Positions 1 to 9,699 of a stretch of DNA of 64,000 nucleotides are shown piece after piece. A model generated the notes under the pieces. It had not been told where the DNA came from, made no database searches, and worked only from the letters and a program-made list of their open reading frames with translations. How positions within the stretch are numbered: the stretch's first letter is position 1; each line of letters begins with the position of its first letter. Source of the DNA: Myrica gale. Lineage: Eukaryota; Streptophyta; Magnoliopsida; Fagales; Myricaceae. A program made the position numbers and the translations under genes. Where the stretch lies: assembly GCA_963930655.1 (NCBI GenBank), contig OZ005604.1:1994001-2058000 (forward strand), written 5' to 3'.

Positions 1-1064
1 TCTTTTTTAGGCATATCTTTCAAAGTTGACGAATATAATATTGGGTGAAGGAGCAGACTGGACGTTTGCGCTTTGCAAAAGCCGCGGTTGCTTAACAATA
101 TGCAGTTCAGGGTGGCCGATATGCATGTTCGCTAAAGAATCAGAATATAAGCAAGGACAAGTTTGAAATTGATTAATCGAGTTCTAATTACATAAAACCA
201 TACTGATCTCAGTGATCTGGAGGGCCAAAGTGCATAAAAATGTAAAAACGATGCCCAAAAGACAATTAAAAGATACACCGAAGACTGAAGATGGAAGCCT
301 TTTCTTTTTTCCAGAATTATTTGGATGCCCCCAGCTCTCCCTTTAGTTTCGTACGTCTGATCTGTATGGAACTACAAAGAGTTAAACAAGTAAGGAAATA
401 CTAGTAGATAAAAAGAGATTAACAATGGAAACAATTCATTAGAAGATTTTTGGTTTTAATATTGTCATTCAACTAATTTTCCTCCTAATTATGTATTTTC
501 CTAGTCCCTTGAATAGACCTCGAAGCCTTCCAACCATTTTTGGAAATTACGTACACCCCTTCCATAAAAGAGTAGATTACTTTTCGTAGTGATATACTTA
601 GGTTTTTAAATAAAGTATGTCTTGCTTGGAATAGTAATAGGAGAGTGTGATGAAGTGGCTGCCAGTACCGAAACCCCGTGCATAGGTGGCAAAAGCTACT
701 TAGGTTGAAATTTCTCTTCCTCTTCCGGAAGGAAAATAGCTCTTTTGCACGTTAAACTCAATATCAGCTTAGAAAAAAAGATACACTCAACATCATGAGC
801 TGGTTCAGTATTGGGATATTGTCTAGCTAATATTAACTACTACGATCTTACCTTGAGTTTAAGCTTTATTTATATCATAAGCAAGAAGTCTAATACGTGT
901 GCAGTGCAATCAAGCGTACACTGCATATATATATATATATATATATGATGAGAATACAAAATAAACTAGAGCAAAGACATCACATCAGATGATCTTCTGC
1001 TTTTCTTTCCATAACACAAGCCAACATACCGTTGCGACTGAGGACTGCGATTAATTGTCGTCAA
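1..1064. other. intergenic, no gene seen
   Basis: AT-rich sequence downstream of the minus-strand peptide gene that ends at 1065. It holds a short (TA)n microsatellite at about 926-946. No coding frame with recognisable protein content was seen on either strand. Confidence 0.6.
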
Positions 1065-1304
1065 TTAATCATGGTGGCAGCTTCCAGTATATGTTCCGCG
1101 ATTAATGTAACTGCAAGGATTAGGACCAGAAGGTGGTACCGGCACTCGCTCCAGTTCAGAAGATGCGTTTTGTGCACCAAGTACTGGGAACTTCATGTCA
1201 GCAAAAGGCTGCCTTGCGGCCTCAAGAGGCGTAGTGGCAAAAATCAAGAGCGCAATGATTACCACCTTTGCAGCATTGCGAAGAGCTTCCCTACACCAGA
1301 ACAT
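1065..1304 (-). CDS. CTNIP: CTNIP/SCREW-type secreted phytocytokine precursor
   Basis: Encodes a 79-residue precursor if translation starts at the Met codon at 1304. An upstream in-frame Met at 1361 would give 98 residues, but the 1304 start matches the layout of the paralogue at 34413-34658. A hydrophobic signal peptide (about residues 8-26, ending near LEA) is followed by a variable stretch and a conserved C-terminus: VPVPPSGPNPCSYI, then a second Cys close to the end (GSCHHD). The proline/SGPNPC core, two C-terminal cysteines and small size are those of the CTNIP/SCREW family. Those peptides are secreted, perceived by the receptor kinase HSL3/NUT, and modulate immunity and water loss. Seen: the domain order and motif. 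Known: the family role. Inferred: that the gene is expressed. The core here reads CSYI where the paralogue reads CTYIP, so activity may differ. Confidence 0.8.
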   Translation of the reverse strand: MFWCREALRNAAKVVIIALLIFATTPLEAARQPFADMKFPVLGAQNASSELERVPVPPSGPNPCSYINRGTYTGSCHHD

Positions 1305-1420
1305 CTTATATATAGGTAATAGAGAAAGAAGGATATGTTTCTCGAGATAGTTGGGGTTCAAAGGCTGAAATAGTGTTGAAGAAATATGTGCACTTACTAG
1401 CTAGCTTCTACGTTCTGATC

Positions 1421-1434
1421 AGATATATATAGTT
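1421..1434 (-). promoter_or_regulatory. candidate TATA box of the peptide gene
   Basis: On the minus strand an ACTATATATATC run lies about 120 bases upstream of the Met at 1304. A second similar run occurs at about 1450-1461. Either would give a 5' leader of roughly 80-120 bases and would favour 1304 over 1361 as the start. Confidence 0.4.
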
Positions 1435-2010
1435 TTTTTTTTAATGAAAAGATATATATAGTACTTGATCATAAAGTGTTTTTAATTCTTCTCTCGGTAT
1501 AGTACTAAAGTAAGTGTATATCTTCCTCATTTTGCGATGAGAATAATCTTCGATTGTGACAAGCAACTCCATGAAGTTTCTTCGGACTTGTCTTGTAGGG
1601 TAATGGAAATTGAACCACATGGAGTACCCGGTTAGTTGAAGACAAAGCGATCGATAATGTGGAAGGCAAAGCTTAGTTCTCAAAGTTTGCTTAACGAAAT
1701 AAAGCTAAAATTACTTATTATATACCCGCTAACCATGTGCAGCACATATTCTTAATGGTAATTATTAGTTAGTCTGGGTCAGCAACTGGGAGAAGTACTC
1801 TTAGTGCACGCGTATGTCAGGAAAATTAATTGTATAGCTTATATGTAAATTTTAGCAATTTACTTATCCGGCGCAATGTTAGTTGCTGCTGTTATGTGTT
1901 AGCTAAAAAATTTGAAAGACTGTTGTTATGTGTCAGTCATCATATGTACTTTTTAAGCTCAATCCTGGGTATATTCCTTAGCATATCAAGTCGAATACGT
2001 ATCGATACTC
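1435..2010. other. upstream region of the peptide gene, no gene seen
   Basis: Probable promoter region of the minus-strand peptide gene, reaching to the target duplication of the LTR element at 2011. An 80-codon minus-strand frame at 1441-1683 has no recognisable content and is not called. Confidence 0.5.
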
Positions 2011-2015
2011 CCTTC

Positions 2016-2608
2016 TGTTGGCGTGAAGTCCATGCCCCCAAAAGTCATGATTTGCGGCTGCCACAAATGTCAAGATTTGTGAGCCGCAAATCATGCTTGT
2101 TTTTAACTGCATCGACAAAAGAATTATGGCACCGAAAAGAAAGAGATTTGCGAGCAGCAAATCTTGACAACTCCAGCCACCTCTGACGTGAGTTAATGCA
2201 GCGGAAGGAGAAAGATTTGCAAGCCGCAAATCTTAAAGATGTTTGCTCCTTTTTTCTCATTGTGATCTCTCCATCTCTCATTGTGATCTCTCGCTATAAA
2301 TTCGAACTCATGTTAGAAGTTCGAGTTGTGCCTCTCTGCGAAGAGCACCAGTGGGTGGAGAGATATAGGGTGATTCTCCGATGTAGATCACCGATGTGTT
2401 GAGAGAAAGGGGTGTCTCTCAGTTGAAGAGCACCCATGGGTTGAGAGAATTTGTGAGGAGAAATGTGCGGTGTGAGAGTTGAGAGTTTGTAAAGTTTTGG
2501 TTCTGTGAGTGAAATCAAAATACTCTCCTCCGTGGACGTAGGCAGTTGCCGAACCACGTAAATATTGGCCTCCTTGTGTTTGTGGTTTTTTCCGTTCCGT
2601 GCTCAACA
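2016..2608 (+). repeat. left LTR (593 bp)
   Basis: Starts TGTTGGCGTG and ends GCTCAACA. It is a direct repeat of 5561-6153. The first 220 bases carry three hairpins built on ATTTGC/GCAAAT: 2046-2095 (14 bp perfect stem, with a smaller stem inside), 2144-2164 and 2212-2234. A candidate TATA (CTATAAAT) lies at about 2292-2299. Further on, GTGTTGAGAGA...TCTCTC forms another hairpin that uses the same GTGTTGAG lead-in as the internal repeat arrays. Confidence 0.92.
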
Positions 2609-2610
2609 AG

Positions 2611-2690
2611 TGGTATCAGAGGCAGTTCTGATCCCAACAAGTGGTATCAAAGCAGATCTGTACCCAACAAGTGGTATCGGAGCCGGCAGG
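2611..2690 (+). other. triplicated primer-binding site
   Basis: TGGTATCAGAGG begins two bases after the left LTR and matches the complement of the 3' end of initiator tRNA-Met. Similar copies follow at 2642 (TGGTATCAAAGC) and 2672 (TGGTATCGGAGCC), each preceded by CAACAAG. The spacing is 31 and 30 bases. The first copy is in the normal position for priming. The third matches better at its downstream side. Confidence 0.8.
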
Positions 2691-2799
2691 TGGCCGGAAT
2701 TTGCGTTCGGCCGAGACCCGATCTGTGTCCAAATGCAGTTTTGGAACTAACTGGGAATTCCTCGCGACGAGACGAGCACAACGGTACAAACCAGGGGTC

Positions 2800-3120
2800 A
2801 AATGGACACCGCACGCGCCCACACGCGCCAGTCGAAGTTTCTGGGCGTGTCCCCACTCTCCCCACGCGCCTACACGCGCCGCCTACAGCCGACAGTGTGT
2901 CGCACGCGCCACCACGCGCTCGGGGAGCTGAAGGCGCGTTGATACACGCGCAGCACGCGCGTCCACGCGCCTGGCGGAAATCGGATCGGTTCGGGTCTTC
3001 GAACCGGGTTCGGTTCCTGACCGGGTTAACGGGTCAACTCGGCGAGTCAGACCGAGTGATGCCGATTTTGTGCGAGTCAGGCCGAGTTGGAGCGAGTTGA
3101 TGTGAGTCAACTCACCGAGT
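2800..3120 (+). repeat. CG-rich leader with repeated ACGCGCC and CGAGT words
   Basis: At about 2807-2975 the word ACGCGC(C) recurs many times. This is followed at about 3000-3115 by a cluster of CGAGTCA/CGAGTTG words. GC content here is far above the surrounding element. No open frame with protein content explains it. CGCG boxes are known binding sites of plant CAMTA factors, but a regulatory role is inference. Confidence 0.6.
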
Positions 3121-3434
3121 TCACTTTGACGGAAAGAGTTAACGGAGGCAGCATCTTCGGAGCATATTCTGTTAGTTTAGACGGAATATTCCGTTTCTGG
3201 ATAGAATATTCCATAAACGAATTTTGTGCATTTTTGGGCCCAATTTTTGTCATTTTTGGGCCGGACCGGACCTGTTCCTTACTATTTCGACCGTTCCGGA
3301 CGTAACGGTGGGATCCATTTTGTGAGATTCAACTCCGAACGTAGAGAAACAAGCCATTTGAGCCTCAGATATAGACGAGTCAATGGCGAATTCTGGTTCC
3401 GGGGATTTTGCATGATGCTGCAGGAGATGGCTCG

Positions 3435-3932
3435 GTGTTGAGTAGAGGTTACCGTCACCTCCTCCACCAGAGACTGCAGGATATGATGAGGTGTTGAGTA
3501 GAGGTTACCGTCACCTCCTCCACCAGAGACTGCAGGATATGATGAGGTGTTGAGTAGAGGGTGGATCACCTCCTCCACCAAATACTGTAGGAGATACAGG
3601 GTGTTGAGTAGAGGGTGCATTTCCTCCTCCACCGGATAGATGCATTGGGTGTTGAGTAGAGGGTGGATCACCTCCTCCACCAGACATTGCTGCAGATGCA
3701 GAGAGTGTTGAGTAGAAGGCATTGTCACCTCCTCCACTAGACATTGTAGCAGATGCACGAGGTGTCGAGTAGAAGGCATTGTCACCTCCTCCACCAGACA
3801 TTGCTGCAGATGCAGAGAGTGTTGAGTAGAAGGCGTTGTCACCTCCTCCACTAGACATTGCAGCACATGCAGAGGGTGTTGAGTAGAAGGCGTTGTCACC
3901 TCCTCCACCAGAAGCTGGAGAAATGAAGGCTA
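3435..3932 (+). repeat. tandem array of nine 48-57 bp units
   Basis: Units start with GTGTTGAG (GTGTCGAG once) at 3435, 3491, 3547, 3601, 3649, 3705, 3762, 3819 and 3876. Each continues through a variable middle to a constant CTCCACCAGA-like stretch. The last units are exactly 57 bp apart. The variable middle is partly self-complementary (GAGG...CCTC). On the minus strand the array reads as a Gly-rich repeat peptide in two frames. Because unit lengths are not all multiples of three, and the plus strand has stops, coding is not convincing. Confidence 0.85.
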
Positions 3933-4136
3933 GCAACCAGCCTAGAAAGAGGAAGATGGTGAAAGTTTATTCACTCTTCCTAGAGATTTTGAAGAAGGTT
4001 ATGTTCATGTTGCGAGTACGGATGCAGATGAGTGGTAGACACAGCAGCTTCCTACCACATCGCTCCTCGCAAAGACATCTTCATGGAGCCGGAGACTATG
4101 GTACAGTAAAAAGAGGAAACTCCAGTTCCTCTAAGA

Positions 4137-4541
4137 TTGCTGGTGTATGTGATCAGAAAAGTCCAATGTATCATGTACCATGGTATTATACAAGTGCCCC
4201 ACCTCCGGCGAAATCCAATATTTGTGTTAGCCCTTTACCGTCAGGGCTATGACAACCGCTTCAGCAACAATACCTGGATGTTGAGGAAAGGTATTGTGGT
4301 TGTCACTTGTGGACACATGTGTGGCACGTTATTGACTCATGTGAAGATATGTGATGATGGCCTCAACGCGGGTGAAGGTGAGACATCTCCAAATCTGTGG
4401 CATAAGAGACTCAGACACATGAGGGAGAAAGGGTTATTTACATTGGCAAAGAAAAGCGCATCCAGAAGGGAAAGCGCGCCCAACCCTTTGCAGAAAAAGA
4501 GTCTAGAGAAGATCAAAGTTGGTGATCCTGGTACACTTTGA
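4137..4541 (+). pseudogene. relic of a Copia-type pol region (GAG-pre-integrase motif)
   Basis: A 134-codon frame ends in a stretch containing LWHKRLRHMREKGL. This is the zinc-binding-like motif that opens the GAG-pre-integrase domain just upstream of integrase in Copia polyproteins. No protease, integrase core or reverse transcriptase follows, and the flanking residues are not recognisable. It shows that this non-autonomous element descends from a Copia-type element. It is too short to encode a working protein. Confidence 0.6.
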
Positions 4542-4940
4542 TCTACGGTCCCTTTTAAAGAGGTATTTTTGGGTGGTAACAGATATGCAGCCTGTTACTT
4601 AATAAGCAGAACACTATCAGATCTGTTGACGCTTGAGGCTCCGGAGATAGTGTGGTCTGGCTGAAAGATATCCTCCTCTCGTTGGAGAGTGATTAGGTGC
4701 AAGGTGTTTGCACATGTATCCAAGCTGCAGAGATAGGTGTTGAGTTGGAGATCAGTTACTCACTCCACCAGAAGATTTGGATACTGGTTTTGGGATCCTG
4801 GAGCTGATCGCTTCAGAAGGTTATCAAACCCAGGTGATATGAAAAGTGCTCTGGATATTATTCAGTCCTGGACGACTTCAGTTTGCCACAGACACTGAAG
4901 GAACGCAGGACGGTTCCCCAGAAGAGGAAGGTGATAGAGG

Positions 4941-5140
4941 GTGTTGAGCGATAGAAGAAGATATCGCTCCACCAGAAGTTGCTGAGGAGAGTGTTGAGCA
5001 TAGGGGTGCAGCTACCCGCTCCACTAGAGGCTGCAGAAGAGGGTGTTGAGCAGGGGGAGACGTACCCCCTCCACCAAAGGTTGCAGAAATGAGTGTCGAG
5101 CAGAAGGAGTCATCTGCTCCACTAGAAGCTGTATGATCAT
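4941..5140 (+). repeat. second array of four diverged hairpin units
   Basis: GTGTTGAG/GTGTCGAG recurs at 4941, 4991, 5043 and 5093, each followed within about 30 bases by CTCCACCAGA or CTCCACTAGA. Between the constant ends lie inverted repeats whose sequence differs from unit to unit: GAGCGATA with TATCGCTC (4945-4952/4962-4969), AGGGGG with CCCCCT (5052-5057/5065-5070), and GAGCAGA with TCTGCTC (5098-5104/5113-5119). The unit at 4991 has a weaker, bulged version. Pairing is kept while sequence changes. Confidence 0.7.
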
Positions 5141-5542
5141 CACTGTGATCATGTGATGATGAACTTCCTCTAGATGATAATCCTCCACAGAGAGAGGGTT
5201 GTCACTGATCCCGTCGAAGAGATTTCCGGAATCAGATTTTATTCTTCTTATTAATGAGGGGGAGCAACAGAGATTTTGTGAAGTCAGAACTCAAAGAGAG
5301 ATTGATTCAAGAGATGCAAGATGCCTTGCACAGGTGATGCAAGATGAGAAGATTCCCTTGCACAAGAGTTGCAAGATGAAAAGATTCCCTTGCAGAAGAA
5401 TCAGATGTATGAGTTGGTGAGACTTCCAAAGAGAGAGCACTGAAGGTTTCAGCTGACATGTTGTCGTAGGTGGAGCTATGTGGGACATAGCTGGGATGAA
5501 CACCTCCAACTGAAGATGTCAGGATATATTCTCCTTTTGTGT

Positions 5543-5560
5543 GGCATGGAGGGGGAGAAT
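5543..5560 (+). other. polypurine tract
   Basis: GGCATGGAGGGGGAGAAT lies directly against the right LTR, the expected site of plus-strand priming. Confidence 0.8.
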
Positions 5561-6153
5561 TGTTGGCGTGAAGTCCATGCCCCAAAAATCATGATTTGCG
5601 GCTGCCACAAATGTCAAGATTTGTGAGCCGCAAATCATGCTTGTTTTCAACTGCATCGACAAAAGAATTATGGCACCGAAAAGAAAGAGATTTGCGAGCA
5701 GCAAATCTTGACAACTCCAGCCACCTCTGACGTGAGTTAATGCAGCGGAAGGAGAAAGATTTGCAAGCCGCAAATCTTAAAGATGTTTGCTCCTTTTTTC
5801 TCATTGTGATCTCTCCATCTCTCATTGTGATCTCTCGCTATAAATTCGAACTCATGTTAGAAGTTCGAGTTGTGCCTCTCTACGAAGAGCACCCAGTGGG
5901 TGGAGAGATATAGGGTGATTCTCCGATGTAGATCACCGGTGTGTTGAGAGAAAGGGGTGTCTCTCAGTTGAAGAGCACCCATGGGTTGAGAGAATTTGTG
6001 AGGAGAAATGTGCGGTGTGAGAGTTGAGAGTTTGTAAAGTTTTGGTTCTGTGAGTGAAATCAAAATACTCTCCTCCGTGGACGTAGGCAATTGCCGAACC
6101 ACGTAAATATTGGCCTCCTTGTGTTTGTGGTTTTTTCCGTTCCGTGCTCAACA
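5561..6153 (+). repeat. right LTR (593 bp)
   Basis: Nearly identical to 2016-2608 and of the same length. By eye there are about six substitutions and two compensating one-base length changes. It carries the same three ATTTGC/GCAAAT hairpins. Confidence 0.92.
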
Positions 6154-6158
6154 CCTTC

Positions 6159-7019
6159 GCAGTCAAGTTCTTAATTTAAGGCTAAAGATGATCACCGTTC
6201 ATATAAAATTATTGTAAATTATCGACAGAATTGCTTGTCTGGTGCTGATCAATTGCATCGGATTGGAGTAATTCATGAGTGATTCAATGATAACAATAAC
6301 TAATGCCATAAAAATCTTTTACTTGGGCACTACTCCTCCTCTTTCGATCGATCGAATAGGAGCCGTCCGAGGTGCAATGTGATTAGCGCACTACACATGT
6401 CCTGAACTGGTTAAAAGACAACTAAAAGGCTGCGCCTTTTATGTGTCTGATCACGAGAGTATCTTCTCTTTGTATGAGAAGAGAGAAACTGTAAAAGAAA
6501 GAAAAAAATTGGAACAAAAGTCTTCATCTAAATTTCTCTATGTTATTCCTTGACCTTCTATTTGATTTGAGATTTTTCTTTAGTCTATCATCAATTTGGT
6601 GAGATTTTTGTTATTAATGGCATTATTGTAATTCATTTTTGGGTGAGTAGACACGTTAGAATCTAAGAATATATTTATTCTTAATGTATTGATACCCTTT
6701 CAAATTTTGTTTTAGAAAGAACTATTGTAATTTAGTATTGTTAATAGTGAAAATTTTAACTGTACTAGATCCAGTAATTTTTCCTGCATCATGGCGAAAA
6801 GATATAGTATTATCCCACGATAGTGGCGTCCAAGATTTTATATTTTCTCCTTTTTGCAGCAATAATTTCGGGAAAAGCGAACCATTAATGTAATTAATCC
6901 GGACCAGCATATAACATATATGGCATGCAGCTTTTGACGTGGCCAGTTAATGTGTAGTAAACTCGCACTCCCATGTCTATAGAATAATTTCCGCTTTTTG
7001 ATGGTCGATTAATGAACTA
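6159..7019. other. intergenic, no gene seen
   Basis: AT-rich sequence between the LTR element and a segmental duplication. A piece near 6340-6410 (GAGGTGCAATGTGATT) resembles words inside the duplicated unit at about 7805-7835, so a third degraded copy may exist here. A 62-codon minus-strand frame at 6722-6910 has no recognisable content. Confidence 0.5.
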
Positions 7020-9275
7020 GAATTAGGAGTGTGAATCGAAGTTGGAGGGCGGCTAATGATTCTTTCCAAAATCTGATCGTGCAGCAAAAGTACTGTTGTT
7101 AATTGTGAGATTACAAAGTGCGTGTCAAGACCAATTAATGCACAAGCAAAGCTTTTAGTGTTTACGACCTCCTGGAATTAGCGTTCATGTGGATGCATGA
7201 AAGCCATGTGTTTAAGTTTAGTGGTGATCATGAAGCAAATGCAAGGCATCTGGAAATATTGCATACGAAATTAGTGGCAATTATAAGCATAGTGATTAAG
7301 TTATTGCCAGAATTATCTACTCAAGGCACAATGAGGTCATGACAGATGATATACATATCGATCTCTAATTTATAAATTCTAGAACTAAATCCGATCTTCA
7401 CGCCTCCTCTCTTGGTTTAGAAATGAAAATACGAAAGAAGATGTATATATATATATTAAAGGATAGAAAACTAAGAAATGATCTAAGCCGTGACGCATGC
7501 ATGCACACATGAATCACTATATAATGTTGTTGTATTTTAACTATAACGTTGTTGAGCTAATAATAAGGAGAATCTTTCCTAGGTATGTACTTTGAGATCG
7601 AAATGACGAAGATGTACAAGAATCATGCATCTAAGCCGTGACATTGCCTTTTTCCAGTCGTGGCTTCTTTAATGTTAACCAGGAGTATATACTCTTACCT
7701 TTAACTTTTCTTACAATATTAATCAATGATATCATTAATAGCTAATCATGTTGTATTAAATTTTTCCTTTCGAACTCCTCTCAAACAATCATCCAATAGC
7801 GGCCTCCCTCCGAGGTGCGATATTGTGATTGCCGCACAGTTGAAAACTCTTTAAATTAAGGGTTAAATGCATGTCATGCCCCTGTGGTATGCGGTAATAG
7901 CAAATATGCCCCTGAGGTAAACAAAATCATTTTCATACCCCTGAGGTAAACATTCAGGAGCAAATATGCCCTTTCATACCCCTGAGGTAAACATAACGGA
8001 AGGGCATATTTGCTCCTGAATGTTTACCTCAGGGGTATGAAAAAGGACTTTGTTTACCTCAGGGACATATTTGCTATTACCGCATACCACAGGGGCATGA
8101 CATGCATTTCCCTTAAATTAACTATGGGGAAATCCTTCCCGGACGGTCTTAATAATGCAATTTTTTAAAATCAACTCATTCCAAATTTATGGTACCCGGA
8201 TGACTTAAAAATCATCGTCAAGAGAGTAAAATTAAAGAAAAGGACGAAAAGGAAAACAAAAAGCCAAAGATCAAGAAAAACACAACTTTGTGCTGATTTG
8301 CCTATACAATAAAAAGTACTTTGTATATAGGGATAGAAAATCTCTAGACTTGCGTGTCATATGTGTATGCCAGCATATTGTGCGGGGCGTATTAATTTTA
8401 TCTAGTCTTCCGTAAAGAAAAATAACAAAACAAATAAAATAATACTTTTACCTACTCCCGATACCCAAACAAATAAAATTATACTTTTATATTACATAAA
8501 TAAACCAAACATGTAAGTTTCTCGGAAGTTCCTAGCCATGCGTCAGTGGCCATCCCAATTATTACAAAAGGCATTCAACAAATGATAGGAATGTCCATAG
8601 CAAAGTAAAACGAATTTGGGGATTTAAATAACATTAATGTTAGATATTGTACTTTATAGTATAAGGGGGCTTGTCTAGTGGTCAAAGATGCGGTTTTCGT
8701 ATTGAATAAGAAGAGCAAAGAAACAAAAAAATATATTAAAAGTTTGCATATTTATATTAATCCTATGCCTTTTATTCATAGATCCGTCGCTCATTTGGTG
8801 TTCTAATTTTTTTTATTTACATCATTAATACCAATTATCCTAATCTATAGCCCATACCATAAAGGAACTTTTAATACAAAGGCAAGTTGGGTGCATTGTC
8901 CATTTGATCTAACGTACCCGAAGAAAATAACAAAATAGATCGTCCACTACGGTTCCAAGAAGAGAAAAAGAAAGTATGTAGTTTTTTTGTACTATATTAG
9001 TACTAAATCCTAGTACATATTTAATTATTCCGTTTCCTCGTTTCTATCACTGGCTGCAAGCACTTGAAGTCACTGCAGAACATGTACGGTGGACATTAAA
9101 AATCGACACATGACGGTAATTATTGAATTAATTATTTGAGTGACATTCATTTCATATTCAATTAACTTTTTTTTATGTCTGCCCATCTCTTGATCATAAT
9201 GAACTAATTACATACATAGTGGACGTACAAATAATCGATTGGTGCATGCATGACACCGCATAAGTTATGAAACGG
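7020..9275. repeat. segmental duplication, copy A (about 2.3 kb, non-coding)
   Basis: Blocks in order match copy B (9700-12990): about 7057-7220 with 9722-9920, 7300-7445 with 9985-10140, 7640-7840 with 10655-10865, 8130-8190 with 11145-11205, 8200-8360 with 12100-12260, 8660-8870 with 12470-12660, 8880-9060 with 12690-12860, and the ends near 9250 and 12985. Divergence and indels are substantial, so the duplication is old. No coding frame is kept between copies. Confidence 0.75.
7860..8112. mobile_element. foldback MITE, Mutator-like, 9 bp TSD
   Basis: A 253 bp element starts GGGTTAAATGCATG and ends CATGCATTTCCC. It is almost entirely self-complementary, with repeated words such as CCCCTGAGGTAAAC in both orientations. 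The 9 bp TTAAATTAA lies on both sides (7851-7859 and 8113-8121). The 9 bp target duplication points to the Mutator superfamily. Copy B of the surrounding duplication lacks this element, so it arrived after the duplication or was lost there. Confidence 0.8.
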
Positions 9276-9699
9276 AACCTAACCAAGATTAATCATTAAC
9301 GACGCAAGTGATACTCCCGAAAGACAGGAGTGGACCCGCGTGGTCCTAGGAAGATCTTAGATAAATACAACCAGCTCTATAGGTTCTTGGAGAAAGACGT
9401 ATGTACCGCTTTGAGTGTAAATGCTCGATTATTCCTAATCACAAATTAAGATAAAAAGTGATAATTAGAAATGGTTTAATTAGAAGATTCCAAATAACAT
9501 GCATCCACCGATCGAATAGTGGAAAGGCGGATGCCTTAGTAGGCTGCTTGCTTGCTAGCTTTAAGTGGAAAGGCGGATGCCTTTGTAGCAATTAATAATG
9601 TAAGTAGACCGCGCATTCAAGTTGATTAGAACCGTTCATCTCAAATATTGGCTCAAATATATATATATATATATTTACTTCTAATTTGCAAATTGGTTT

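Larger units (their letters stand above)
2011..6158 (+). mobile_element. non-autonomous LTR retrotransposon, complete, TSD CCTTC
   Basis: The element body is 2016-6153 (4,138 bp) and is bounded by the 5 bp duplication CCTTC at 2011-2015 and 6154-6158. Both LTRs are 593 bp, start TGTTGG and end CAACA. A tRNA-Met type primer site follows the left LTR and a purine tract precedes the right one. No intact gag or pol is present. The only protein relic is a Copia-like GAG-pre-integrase motif near 4380-4440. The interior is instead made of a CG-rich leader, repeat arrays and non-coding sequence, as in LARD-type elements that rely on proteins supplied in trans. The LTRs differ at only about 1% of sites by eye, so the insertion is recent. 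Confidence 0.9.

Noticed and set aside
1830..2402. Short frames across the left LTR
   Set aside because: They recur in the right LTR, cross its boundaries with flanking DNA and have no protein content.
3435..3932. CRISPR-like array
   Set aside because: Units are tandem and similar along their whole length, with no constant repeat and unique spacer pattern, and the context is a plant LTR element.
3282..3936. Minus-strand repeat-peptide frames (GGGGDNAFYST type)
   Set aside because: They follow the tandem array in two overlapping frames. Unit lengths are not all multiples of three and no start or promoter context is evident. The simplest reading is repetitive DNA.
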